A program made the position numbers and the translations under genes. Source: Fidelibacterota bacterium UBA7301 (GTDB lineage: Bacteria > Fidelibacterota > Marinisomatia > Marinisomatales > TCS55). From it: a DNA stretch of 64,000 nt. Below the pieces are notes generated by a model. That model saw nothing but the letters and a program-made list of their open reading frames with translations, was not told where the DNA came from and did not search any database. This document shows positions 17,292 through 26,305 of the stretch, piece by piece (within the stretch, counting starts at the first letter, position 1; every line of letters starts with the position of its first letter). The stretch spans positions 1 through 64,000 of the forward strand of contig DKQT01000042.1 in assembly GCA_002471845.1 (NCBI GenBank). The letters are read 5' to 3'.

Positions 17292-18746
17292 TTAGGCAAC
17301 AGTCGATGCTGCTTCAGTTACAATTTCTAAAAGGTAGCCCGGTGTTATGCCGAGAATGATCATCATAATTGCTATTAACCCGACAAAAACGATTGCTAAC
17401 ATCTTATAAGATAAAATTAAAGTACTTTCTTCTTTTTGCATATACATATTTACAACTAATCGAAGATAATAATAGATTGATATCAATGTATTTAAAACAG
17501 CAATAATCACAAGTCCTATGTAACCTTGCGACACAGCAGCAGAAAATAAACCAAATTTGGCAACGAAACCAGCTGTTGGCGGGAAACCAGCCAATGATAA
17601 CATGAAAATTGTCATTGCTGCAGAAAGCCAGGGATGCTGTGCTGCCAAACCGCGGTAATCTTTTAAATTCAATCCTCTTTCTTCTTGCTCAGCTGCTGAA
17701 ACAATGGCAAAGGCACCCAGATTTACAACTGAGTAAACAACCAGGTAAAATAGTACCGCTGAAATACTAGTCTCATTGAGTACTAATATTCCCATTATCA
17801 AAAATCCAGCGTGGGAAACGCTGGAAAAAGCAAGCATACGCTTTACGTTATGCTGTATCAATGCCGAAATATTTCCTATAGTCATAGTCATAGCAGACAA
17901 AATCCAAAAAATATCCTGCCACTGATAATGGATGTCCACAAAAGCACGATTAAACAAAATTATTAGCGCCCCAAATCCCGCAGCCTTAGGTGCCGTACAC
18001 AGAAACCCAGTTACCGTGGTTGGCGCTCCCTGATACACATCAGGAGACCACATGTGGAAAGGAACTAATGCAACTTTGAATGCAAAACCAATCAGCAGCA
18101 AACCAATACCAAGAAACAAATATGTATCGGACAAGATAGTATTGTTCGTAATAGCAGTAACAATACCATTATAGTTAGTTGTGCCCGCAGCTCCATAGGT
18201 AAGCGCTGCACCGAAAAGAAAGAAACCAGTGGCAAAGGCACCAAGTAATAGATACTTTAATCCTGATTCATTACTGAGCTGATCATGACGCAGAAATCCA
18301 ACTAAAATATATAGTGAAAGTGAAAGGAGTTCTAACCCAAGAAAAACGATTACCAAGTCATTAGCTCGTGTCATCAACATCATTCCGATAATCGCAAATA
18401 AAATAAGAGCTGGGTATTCTCCCCGGGAAGCGCTCCCTCTTTTCTCCAGGTAACCTTGTGAAAAAATCAGTGTTAAAAGCCCAATGGTAATATAGAGGAA
18501 ATCAAAAAACACTGAAAACCTGTTAAGGACCAGCATCCCTCCGAAAAGAATTTGCTCATCACCGCTGGTATTAATAGCAAGAGCTCCGGCCAAAAACAAA
18601 CCTAGTGCTGCCACCATTAATATAATTCCAGGGCGGGAAACATGAAGCATCTCCAGCGTCAGGACAGATAATGCAGTAACTGTCAGAATAATTTCAGGGG
18701 CAATACCAAACAAGTCAGCTGATGTAAAAAATTGACTTATATCCAT
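17292..18746 (-). CDS. nuoN: complex I subunit N (locus A)
   Basis: 484 residues, about 14 membrane helices. Seen: FLGLELLSLSLYILVGF with the TM5 glutamate, GFAFKVALVPFHMWSPDVYQGAPTTVTGF with the TM7 lysine, and HNVKRMLAFSSVSHAGF. WSPDVYQGAP is diagnostic for NuoN over NuoM/L. Known: one of the antiporter-like proton-translocating subunits in the membrane arm. It is the last gene of the long locus A operon, following nuoM by 64 bases. Confidence 0.95.
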   Translation of the reverse strand: MDISQFFTSADLFGIAPEIILTVTALSVLTLEMLHVSRPGIILMVAALGLFLAGALAINTSGDEQILFGGMLVLNRFSVFFDFLYITIGLLTLIFSQGYLEKRGSASRGEYPALILFAIIGMMLMTRANDLVIVFLGLELLSLSLYILVGFLRHDQLSNESGLKYLLLGAFATGFFLFGAALTYGAAGTTNYNGIVTAITNNTILSDTYLFLGIGLLLIGFAFKVALVPFHMWSPDVYQGAPTTVTGFLCTAPKAAGFGALIILFNRAFVDIHYQWQDIFWILSAMTMTIGNISALIQHNVKRMLAFSSVSHAGFLIMGILVLNETSISAVLFYLVVYSVVNLGAFAIVSAAEQEERGLNLKDYRGLAAQHPWLSAAMTIFMLSLAGFPPTAGFVAKFGLFSAAVSQGYIGLVIIAVLNTLISIYYYLRLVVNMYMQKEESTLILSYKMLAIVFVGLIAIMMIILGITPGYLLEIVTEAASTVA

Positions 18747-18810
18747 GAAATCACCTGACGTATTCTGAATAAACCATTAAATAATGCGTAAAAATAATTG
18801 AATAAGCTTG

Positions 18811-20376
18811 TTAGACCCATTTGAATAAAGCCTTAATATATCCAGCAATTGAGTTGATAGTATCATAAGCGTTAATACTTTCAAGTTGCACAGAGTTATG
18901 CACCTGCTCAAGCAGGTGTTCAACTGAAACATGCATATAACTCAAAAGTATGTTGGGTTGCAGGCCAATTAATAATACAAGTACAACCAGTGGTATCAGG
19001 GTAGCAATTTCTCGTGAATCTAAATCAAAAAGAGAGGCCTGTGTTGTAGTGTTTATTTCATTAAGAGCAATCCTGTAATACAACCAGACCATGTAGCACA
19101 CACCCAGAACTACACCAAGTATAGAAAAAGCTGCAATGATCATATTTGCTTTGAAAGCACCGCTAATGATCAGGAATTCCCCAACAAAAGCGTTCATTCC
19201 CGGCAGGCCGATCGCCGCCAACGTAAAAATTGTAAAAAACACTATATAGACTGGAACGGACTTTGAGAGTCCCCCGTAGTCTTCAATCATCCTTGAATGA
19301 GTTCGCTCATAAATCATCCCGATACACAGGAACAATGCGCCTGTTATAACACCATGATTTATCATCTGGAGCATCCCACCCTCGATTCCATTCTGGTTTA
19401 AAGTGAAAAGACCAAGCGTTACAAAACCCATATGGCTGACACTGGAGTAGGCGATCAGTCGCTTCATGTCTTTCTGCATCAATGTGACATAGGCACCGTA
19501 TATTATCGCAATAACAGACAATATAAGTAGTGGAATAAAAAGTACCTTTACTGCATGGGGAAACATAGGAAAAGAAATCCTCAAAAAACCATATGCGCCC
19601 ATCTTAAGCAAAACACCTGCCAGGATAACACTACCCGCTGTGGGCGCTTCTGTATGGGCATCTGGGAGCCAGGTATGAATTGGAAACATGGGCATTTTAA
19701 CCGCAAAGGCAGCGAAAAAAGCCAGGAACAACCATAATTGAAGTTCTGTGGGGTAGTGCACCTTAGCCAGTTCTAGTATATCAAAAGTCTTGCCACCTGC
19801 ATAGTAGAGTACAATTATTCCGACCAGCATAAGGACACTGCCAGCCAGCATAAAAAGAACAAACTTCACCGCGGCATATATTCTTTGGGAGCCTCCCCAC
19901 ACACCTATCAAAAGAAACATCGGTATCAGCGTGAGTTCCCAGAAAAGGTAGAAAAGAAATACATTCAGCGATAAGAAAATTCCGATCATCGCTGTTTCCA
20001 TTATTAAAAGAGATATATAAAACTCTTTTGTCTTTATCTGGATTGCCTTCCACGATACTGATACGCAAAGAATGCTTAATATTGTGACAAGAATTATGAA
20101 TAATATGCTGATTCCATCCACTCCAACTTTGTAATTAATATTCCATGCTGGTATCCATGAATGAATTTCAACAAACTGCATTTTGTAGGTTGTCTTATCA
20201 AAATGTTTATAAATAGGCAGCGAAACAATAAATGTTGCAACTGTAGTCGCCAGCGCAAACCATTTGATAAAAGGCCCTCTTTTTAGGAAAAGTATAATGA
20301 GGGCACCGGCCAGCGGAAGAAAAGTGCTTACCGTCAGAACCGGATAATCAAGATTATTAATAATAATATCTTCCAT
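18811..20376 (-). CDS. nuoM: complex I subunit M (locus A)
   Basis: 521 residues. Seen: YKVGVDGISILFIILV, FYLFWELTLIPMFLLIGVWGG with the TM5 glutamate, FAVKMPMFPIHTWLPDAHTEAPTAGSV with the TM7 lysine, and MKRLIAYSSVSHMGFV. These identify NuoM. Known: antiporter-like proton channel in the middle of the membrane arm. It starts 7 bases after the stop of the 20.4-22.2 kb antiporter-like gene. Confidence 0.96.
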   Translation of the reverse strand: MEDIIINNLDYPVLTVSTFLPLAGALIILFLKRGPFIKWFALATTVATFIVSLPIYKHFDKTTYKMQFVEIHSWIPAWNINYKVGVDGISILFIILVTILSILCVSVSWKAIQIKTKEFYISLLIMETAMIGIFLSLNVFLFYLFWELTLIPMFLLIGVWGGSQRIYAAVKFVLFMLAGSVLMLVGIIVLYYAGGKTFDILELAKVHYPTELQLWLFLAFFAAFAVKMPMFPIHTWLPDAHTEAPTAGSVILAGVLLKMGAYGFLRISFPMFPHAVKVLFIPLLILSVIAIIYGAYVTLMQKDMKRLIAYSSVSHMGFVTLGLFTLNQNGIEGGMLQMINHGVITGALFLCIGMIYERTHSRMIEDYGGLSKSVPVYIVFFTIFTLAAIGLPGMNAFVGEFLIISGAFKANMIIAAFSILGVVLGVCYMVWLYYRIALNEINTTTQASLFDLDSREIATLIPLVVLVLLIGLQPNILLSYMHVSVEHLLEQVHNSVQLESINAYDTINSIAGYIKALFKWV

Positions 20377-20383
20377 CTTCTAC

Positions 20384-22180
20384 CTATTGCGGTAACACCA
20401 TGACGATTATGATCAAGGCAATAAATCCGGCAACTATAAACATTGCATAATGTTGAATCTGACCACTTTGAACATTCTGCATTTTCCGACTGCAGGCCAG
20501 AGTTAACTTGCCTAATCCATTCAGCGTACCATCCACAACAACCGTATCTATAACCTTAAATATCTTGGCGGCACCCATTATTGGCTTTTGAATAATAAAC
20601 TCATAAATTTCACCAATAAAGTTGTACTCAATATTGGCCAGCGGTTTTGTAAGCCACATTAATGCTTTTGCCCCTTTGCGGGGAAACCAGTCTGTATCCA
20701 GACTGATAGTGTCTTCACACCAAAGCTTTTTAAGCAGTAGGAAAAAGCCCAGCTGTGTAAAAAGCAATACCTGCAAAGACTCCCAGGTATGATATGCCGT
20801 GTAGGGTTCAAAATGAACTGAATGCGGCAGCAATGCATATAGCGGTTTATAGAAAATCCCCAGCCCTACGCAAAATAGTGAGCCTATAATCATCGCCAGT
20901 TCCATATTCCATGGTGGTTCTTGGGCCTTAATTCCCCGGTCCTTTCCAAACCAGATAAAATAGGGTACTTTAAGACCGGTATGTAAAAATGTCCCTGCAG
21001 AAGCGAGCATCAGTGCCATAAATGCCCAGGTCAAATGCGCTTCACCAAAAGCAGTAACTGTCATGGATTTACTCACAAAACCACTGAAAAGTGGAAATGC
21101 AGAAATGGAAAGACCTCCGATTACGGTATAAATCATTGTTCTTGGCATAGTTTTGTAAAGACCGCCAAGCTCCGTCAATTTTGAAGTTCCTGTAACATGT
21201 AAAACGGAACCGGTACCCATAAATAAAAGGGACTTGTAAAGAATGTGACAGAAAGCATGTGCCACAACACCATTTATTGCCAGCGGGGTTCCCAGTCCAA
21301 CACCAGCTACCATATATCCTACCTGGCTGATGATGTGATATGCCAGAAGTCTGCGGGCATCATTTTCAAGGACAGCATAAACAACGCCGTAAATCGCCAT
21401 AACAACACCTAGAACAATTAGGATTTCGGAACCTGCACAGACTCGGATCAGGGCATAGACTGCTGTTTTAGTTGTGAAGGCACTCATGAAAACAGCACCT
21501 GTAACTGTTGCAGCGGGGTAGGCATCAGGAAGCCATGCACCAAATGGGGGCACGGCCGCATTCACTATAAACCCAATGACAATAAGGAATGAAGCCAGAC
21601 TCTGTAAATCAGTTGGCCACCAACCGCTAAAAGGCAAATGCTGGATGGATAAATCACCGCTTATAGAGTATTGTAATATTATTCCAGCCAATAATATCAG
21701 GCCACCAGCGACATGCCATAAAAGATATCTAAACCCGGAATCAACGGAAACTGGCGACTTGCGAAACCATACAAGGAAAACCGAAGAAAAAGCCATCATT
21801 TCCCAGAATAAGAATAAAGTGAGAAAATCACCTGCAAATGTTACACCAAGAGATCCGCCAACGTAGTAAAAAGCAGCAAAATGTTCACCATCATTCTTTA
21901 CATGGATAGAATAGATTACTCCGATTACACCCATGATCGTGAATATATACGCAAACACTTTACTCAGTTTATCCACATCGCCAAAAGTCAACTTCCAGTT
22001 TAGAAATTCATAGACACCATATGTACCATGAGGCATATTAACTACCGCAAAAAAGGCCATAAGAGTAACAAAAAGCATATAGCCCTGCTTGATTCTTCCC
22101 TTAAATAATGGTATAAATAGACCTCCTAGGAGATAAAATGCGGAGGGATGTAAGAATTGAATGTTAAAAATCTCACTCAT
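20384..22180 (-). CDS. MrpD/NuoL-like antiporter subunit of complex I locus A
   Basis: 598 residues from the ATG at 22180 (MSEIFNIQF; ATG at 22183 or 22195 is also possible; a GAGAG lies upstream). Seen: about 14-16 helices, FLFWEMMAFSS (TM5 glutamate), AWLPDAYPAATVTGAVFMSAFTTKTAVYAL and LAYHIISQVGYMV. The segment IGFIVNAAVPPFGAW has asparagine (about residue 207) where most family members have the TM7 lysine. The C-terminal QSGQIQHYAMF resembles the NuoL tail. It probably takes the NuoL position; no canonical nuoL exists in this locus. Overlaps the 81-residue gene upstream by 8 bases. Confidence 0.85.
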   Translation of the reverse strand: MSEIFNIQFLHPSAFYLLGGLFIPLFKGRIKQGYMLFVTLMAFFAVVNMPHGTYGVYEFLNWKLTFGDVDKLSKVFAYIFTIMGVIGVIYSIHVKNDGEHFAAFYYVGGSLGVTFAGDFLTLFLFWEMMAFSSVFLVWFRKSPVSVDSGFRYLLWHVAGGLILLAGIILQYSISGDLSIQHLPFSGWWPTDLQSLASFLIVIGFIVNAAVPPFGAWLPDAYPAATVTGAVFMSAFTTKTAVYALIRVCAGSEILIVLGVVMAIYGVVYAVLENDARRLLAYHIISQVGYMVAGVGLGTPLAINGVVAHAFCHILYKSLLFMGTGSVLHVTGTSKLTELGGLYKTMPRTMIYTVIGGLSISAFPLFSGFVSKSMTVTAFGEAHLTWAFMALMLASAGTFLHTGLKVPYFIWFGKDRGIKAQEPPWNMELAMIIGSLFCVGLGIFYKPLYALLPHSVHFEPYTAYHTWESLQVLLFTQLGFFLLLKKLWCEDTISLDTDWFPRKGAKALMWLTKPLANIEYNFIGEIYEFIIQKPIMGAAKIFKVIDTVVVDGTLNGLGKLTLACSRKMQNVQSGQIQHYAMFIVAGFIALIIIVMVLPQ

Positions 22181-22418
22181 CATAATAACTCTCATCCTGC
22201 ATAAGCCCTAGGTGACCTATCCATTTGGAAATAATAATAATGAGCACACAAGCGATAAAGCCGAATAAAGACCAGAATCCAGGTATTTTATCTCCAAAAA
22301 AATGAACCTCGTGGCGAGGAATAATAAAATCCACTACAATGAGTAAGATCAGTGCACCGTAGGCGAGTTTTTTGGCTGCCTTTGTCCTAAGCGCTTCTAT
22401 CATACCTAATAATTTCAA
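22173..22418 (-). CDS. small two-helix membrane protein inside complex I locus A
   Basis: 81 residues from a TTG at 22418 that overlaps the preceding stop as TTGA; an ATG at 22403 would give 76. Seen: a basic start (EALRTKAAKKLAYG), a helix (ALILLIVVDFII), a short loop with HEVHFFGDK, a second helix (FWSLFGFIACVLIIIIS), and an acidic end. Not recognised as any of the 14 standard Nuo subunits. Its overlap with antiporter-like genes on both sides implies it is co-translated and may be an accessory membrane subunit. That role is inference. Confidence 0.7.
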   Translation of the reverse strand: MKLLGMIEALRTKAAKKLAYGALILLIVVDFIIPRHEVHFFGDKIPGFWSLFGFIACVLIIIISKWIGHLGLMQDESYYDE

Positions 22419-23908
22419 TTGATTACCATTTCAGCTAATTGCACAATAAAGTCAGGGTATAAACCCAACAGCACACTTATTATCGCAGTTAACGTGAGCG
22501 GAACTACTAAAAATGGGTTTTCCTTTGGATTCCCATCATCATTTGAATCAATAGGTTCTGTATTTGAATTTTCCCTTTTGAAAAAAGCCCTGTACAGAAT
22601 TGGAATAAAGTATGCCGCATTCAAAAACGAGCTCACCAGCAATACAATAAGTACAGCCAAACTATGGCGCTCTAAAGAACCAATAACAAGATACCATTTT
22701 GTAATAAATCCAGATACAGGCGGAATACCGATCATGCTCAAAGTTGCAATTGCAAAAGCAGCCATAGTCCAGGGCATTTTTTTCCCGATGCCGCTTAACT
22801 GGCTAACTTTAGTCTTATGAGATGAAACATAAATTGAACCGGCACAGAAAAAGAGAGTGATCTTTGAAAAAGCATGATTCGTAATATGAATTATACCACC
22901 GACCATTCCACTTGGTGTGAGCAATGCTGCACCTAAAATAATATAAGAAAGCTGGCTGATGGTTGAAAAAGCCAGCCGCGCTTTAAGGTTATCTCTGCTA
23001 AGGGCAATCAGAGATGCTGCAATGATGGTAAGCGATGCAAATGTGATTACAAATACATCCACACCAATATCCATCATCAAGTCGGCACCAAAAACAAAAA
23101 ATATAATACGAAGTATAGTAAAAACGCCTGTTTTGACCACTGCAACAGCATGGAGTAATGCACTGACCGGTGTGGGAGCAACCATTGCAGCTGGAAGCCA
23201 ACTATGGAAAGGCATGATCGCACTTTTGGCAAATCCAAAAAGAAAGAGGACAAATATGATATATAACAATTCGGGATTTACTGATTGAACAATTGCCGGA
23301 AAGATTCCATCTTTGGAAAACTCGAGTGTACCAGTCAGGTTATAGGTAAGAATTATAGCTGCTATCAAGAAAGCCTTCGCCGCTCCGAGCAGATAAATGG
23401 CATACTTCCTGCCGCCTGCTTTAGCTTCTGGAGTACCCTTGTGAGCCACCAGCGGATAAGTAATAATCGTCAATACTTCATAGAAAAGAAACATTGTAAA
23501 CAGGTTCGCTGAAAATGCAACACCGATTGTGGCCGAAAGCGCTACTGCAAAACAGGCAAAATAACGTGTCTGCGAGTGTTCATTTGTAGACCGCATATAC
23601 CCGATTGAATAAAAAGAAGTTGCAATCCAAAGAATCGAAGCACCCATTGCGAACAAAAGACCAAATGCATCAACCTTAAAACCAATCTCAATGCCGGGCA
23701 GGATAGTAAACAGTGAATAGGAAATTATAGTTTTATCATAAACAACAGCGGGTATCATGGATAGTACAATTACCAGTTTTAACACGCCTGCAAAAATAGA
23801 CCACGCTTCCCTGAAGTTCGGGTTTTTCCTTGTGGCAATAATGAAAAACGCACTTACAGTAGATACAAGAACTGCCAGTAAAGGTTTTATGGATACAATG
23901 GTTTCCAT
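22415..23908 (-). CDS. MrpD-like antiporter subunit of complex I locus A
   Basis: 497 residues. Seen: about 14 helices, VDAFGLLFAMGASILWI, FLFYEVLTIITYPLVAHKG (TM5 glutamate), FGFAKSAIMPFHSWLPAAMVAPTPVSALLHAVAVVKTG (TM7 lysine and a second lysine), ARLAFSTISQLSYI and NHAFSKITLFF. The pattern is closest to MrpD and related proton-conducting transporters rather than NuoL, M or N. With the next antiporter gene, nuoM and nuoN, it gives this locus four antiporter-like subunits. It starts 9 bases after nuoK and overlaps the 81-residue gene. Confidence 0.87.
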   Translation of the reverse strand: METIVSIKPLLAVLVSTVSAFFIIATRKNPNFREAWSIFAGVLKLVIVLSMIPAVVYDKTIISYSLFTILPGIEIGFKVDAFGLLFAMGASILWIATSFYSIGYMRSTNEHSQTRYFACFAVALSATIGVAFSANLFTMFLFYEVLTIITYPLVAHKGTPEAKAGGRKYAIYLLGAAKAFLIAAIILTYNLTGTLEFSKDGIFPAIVQSVNPELLYIIFVLFLFGFAKSAIMPFHSWLPAAMVAPTPVSALLHAVAVVKTGVFTILRIIFFVFGADLMMDIGVDVFVITFASLTIIAASLIALSRDNLKARLAFSTISQLSYIILGAALLTPSGMVGGIIHITNHAFSKITLFFCAGSIYVSSHKTKVSQLSGIGKKMPWTMAAFAIATLSMIGIPPVSGFITKWYLVIGSLERHSLAVLIVLLVSSFLNAAYFIPILYRAFFKRENSNTEPIDSNDDGNPKENPFLVVPLTLTAIISVLLGLYPDFIVQLAEMVIN

Positions 23909-23917
23909 ACTTGTTCG

Positions 23918-24223
23918 TTAATTCTTCATCAAATTTATTTCATCAATATTTACTGTCTGACGATTTCGATAGAGAGCGATAATGATCGCCAGACCCACTG
24001 CCACCTCAGCTGCAGCCAAGGTCATTACCAGAAAAACAAAGACTTGGCCATCTACACTGTTATAGTAACGAGAGAAACCAACCAGTGCTAGATTAACTGC
24101 ATTCAGCATCAGTTCAATAGACATGAAAATGGTGATGGCATTACGTCGGAATAGAACACCCAAAACACCGATGGAAAAAAGAATCATGCTTAAAGCAATG
24201 ACATGCTCGAGAGGTACAACCAT
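23918..24223 (-). CDS. nuoK: complex I subunit K (locus A)
   Basis: 101 residues, three membrane helices, normal length. Seen: [31 protein letters not shown] with the conserved membrane glutamate of TM2, and [18 protein letters not shown] with the TM3 glutamate. Known: part of the E-channel that links quinone chemistry to proton pumping. Start shares a base with the nuoJ stop. Confidence 0.96.
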   Translation of the reverse strand: MVVPLEHVIALSMILFSIGVLGVLFRRNAITIFMSIELMLNAVNLALVGFSRYYNSVDGQVFVFLVMTLAAAEVAVGLAIIIALYRNRQTVNIDEINLMKN

Positions 24224-24723
24224 CAGATTTTCCTTTTTGCCAAATAAACAGTTCCAATAAGTGCAACCAGCAGCAAAAGTGAAGCCACTTCAAAGGGCAA
24301 CAAATATTTTGAAAAAAGTGCTTCACCAAGTGCATAAATATCTCCGGCTGAAAATTTTTCACCGGGTTGATGTAATATCCCCTGTTCATTAAACATGATC
24401 AGGAAAATTCCGACAAAGAAAAGGCCGACCATGAATAATGATAAAGCCCGTTGTAAATGCCTAAAATATGGAAACGCATCTTCTAGCCCCAAGTTGAGCA
24501 GCATGATCACAAATAAAAATAATACCATAATGGCCCCGGCATAAATAAAGACCTCCAGTACAGCAATAACGTATGCCTCTAAAAGCAGATATATAACTGC
24601 CAGGCTAAAAAAGCATAGAACCAGGGCAATGGCACTATAAACTGCATTCCGATTTAAAACCACAAATATTGCTGATGCAATTGCTATTGAAGCCAAAAAA
24701 TAAAAAAATATTGAAGTAAACAT
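24223..24723 (-). CDS. nuoJ: complex I subunit J (locus A)
   Basis: 166 residues, five membrane helices. Seen: [45 protein letters not shown], the signature NuoJ block with VIYAGA-like core and pi-bulge helix, and [23 protein letters not shown] at the end. Known: membrane-arm subunit next to NuoH and NuoK. It starts 11 bases after nuoI. Confidence 0.95.
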   Translation of the reverse strand: MFTSIFFYFLASIAIASAIFVVLNRNAVYSAIALVLCFFSLAVIYLLLEAYVIAVLEVFIYAGAIMVLFLFVIMLLNLGLEDAFPYFRHLQRALSLFMVGLFFVGIFLIMFNEQGILHQPGEKFSAGDIYALGEALFSKYLLPFEVASLLLLVALIGTVYLAKRKI

Positions 24724-24734
24724 GATAAGTGGAT

Positions 24735-25271
24735 TCAGGTCCTTTCAGTCTTAAATGGAAGGGATGCTGGGCTGTGAGATTTCTTTGTATAATAGTTTTG
24801 TTTTTTTGTCAACTCATAGACACCTAATAGCCCATCTTTATCAATCACCAAATCATCTCGTGAATAATTAGAAAAATCATAGATTTCCGTTAATTCGATT
24901 GCGCCTTCAGGACAGGCCATTTCGCAAAATCCGCAGTAAATACATCTCAACAGATTAATGTCAAATCTTACAGGATATCTTTCTTTACCATCATCCCATG
25001 GAGATGGACCAGGTATAATGCTGATACAATTTGAAGGGCAGGCTGCAGCACACATTTCACAGGCCACACATTTAATACGTTCATCCGGATATTTATTTAA
25101 CCGATGTAGACCTCGATATCCGTCTGGCGGTATGTGTCTTTCATCAGGATATTGTATTGTGACCTTTTGGCGGAAGAAGTGCTTGATTGTTACCATCAGC
25201 CCTTTTAGCAAAGCAGGGAAATATAGCTTATCCCAGAAAGTCGGTTCGTATGATTTAATAATAGTGGCCAT
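24735..25271 (-). CDS. nuoI: complex I subunit I, 2x[4Fe-4S] ferredoxin-like (locus A)
   Basis: 178 residues from the ATG at 25271, which overlaps the nuoH stop (TAATG). A longer frame into nuoH is not plausible. Seen: two ferredoxin motifs, CVACEMCAAACPSNC and CIYCGFCEMACPEG, for clusters N6a and N6b, preceded by an amphipathic start. Known: passes electrons from NuoG towards N2 in NuoB. The C-terminal tail is longer than in E. coli. Confidence 0.95.
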   Translation of the reverse strand: MATIIKSYEPTFWDKLYFPALLKGLMVTIKHFFRQKVTIQYPDERHIPPDGYRGLHRLNKYPDERIKCVACEMCAAACPSNCISIIPGPSPWDDGKERYPVRFDINLLRCIYCGFCEMACPEGAIELTEIYDFSNYSRDDLVIDKDGLLGVYELTKKQNYYTKKSHSPASLPFKTERT

Positions 25272-26305
25272 TATTTCATTGCTGTTAGAGTGAGATATCC
25301 GCCAGTAAGAAAAATATTCACAAGGGCTAAAGGCAGCAGCACTTTCCACCCTAGTCGCATCAGTTGATCATAGCGAAAACGAGGGAATGTCCAGCGCACC
25401 CAAATAAAGAGGAATAAGAAAAATGCCATTTTCAAGATAAATGAAAGCACAGATAATATTGCGCCGAGTAACCCCAGAGAACTTTCATCCAATAATGGCA
25501 CATCCCAACCGCCGAAAAACAAGGTTACAGTTAAGGCTGCCGCTGTAATCATATTGGCATATTCAGCCAAAAAAAACATGGCAAATTTTAAGCTGCTGTA
25601 TTCAGTGTGATAACCCCCAACCAATTCCTGTTCTGCTTCTGTAAGATCAAAGGGCAGTCGGTTGGTTTCCGCATACACAGCTACAAGGAATATGATAAAA
25701 GCCAGTGGTTGTTTAAATACATTCCAAGATAGGAAATAGCCCTGCTGGTCGGCAATGATATCATTCAAACGCAACGATCCTGCCAGGAGTATGATACTGA
25801 CCACCGCCAACCCCATGGCTAATTCATAACTGATTAACTGGGCAGAGGAACGCAGCCCACCCAGCAAAGAATATTTACTGTTGGAAGACCAGCCCGCCAA
25901 GACGATGCCGTAGACACCAATACTGGTTAGGGCAAGGATGTATAAAATTCCAACGTTGACATCCGCCACCTGAAGAGCAATCTCTCGTCCAAAAATTGTG
26001 ATCGAAGAACCAAATGGAATCACCGCAAAAGTCATGAGGGCTGGAATCAGTAGAATTGCAGGGGCCAGGATAAAAATAGGTTTATCAGCCCCACTAGGGA
26101 TTAAATCCTCCTTCATAAAAAATTTGATACCATCGGCAATGGGTTGCAACAGTCCTTTAGGCCCAACACGGTTGGGACCGAGTCTACCCTGCATAAAAGC
26201 GGAAACGCGTCTTTCCGCATATATCATCCCCATTACGGTAATCATGGTAGCTGCAAATACAACTAAAACTTTTACAAGGATAATTATGAATCCTAATAAA
26301 TCCAT
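25271..26305 (-). CDS. nuoH: complex I subunit H (locus A)
   Basis: 344 residues, eight or nine helices. Seen: YAERRVSAFMQGRLGPNRVGPKGLLQPIADGIK, FMKEDLIPSGAD, ELAMGLAVV and ETNRLPFDLTEAEQELVGGYHTEYS, all landmark NuoH segments forming the quinone chamber. Known: it anchors the peripheral arm. Neighbours: overlaps nuoG upstream and nuoI downstream by one base each. Confidence 0.96.
   Translation of the reverse strand: MDLLGFIIILVKVLVVFAATMITVMGMIYAERRVSAFMQGRLGPNRVGPKGLLQPIADGIKFFMKEDLIPSGADKPIFILAPAILLIPALMTFAVIPFGSSITIFGREIALQVADVNVGILYILALTSIGVYGIVLAGWSSNSKYSLLGGLRSSAQLISYELAMGLAVVSIILLAGSLRLNDIIADQQGYFLSWNVFKQPLAFIIFLVAVYAETNRLPFDLTEAEQELVGGYHTEYSSLKFAMFFLAEYANMITAAALTVTLFFGGWDVPLLDESSLGLLGAILSVLSFILKMAFFLFLFIWVRWTFPRFRYDQLMRLGWKVLLPLALVNIFLTGGYLTLTAMK

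Noticed and set aside
20384..23908. A separate Mrp Na+/H+ antiporter operon inserted in the nuo locus
   Set aside because: None of the other mrp genes (A, B, C, E, F, G) is present and overlaps tie the genes to nuoK and nuoM.
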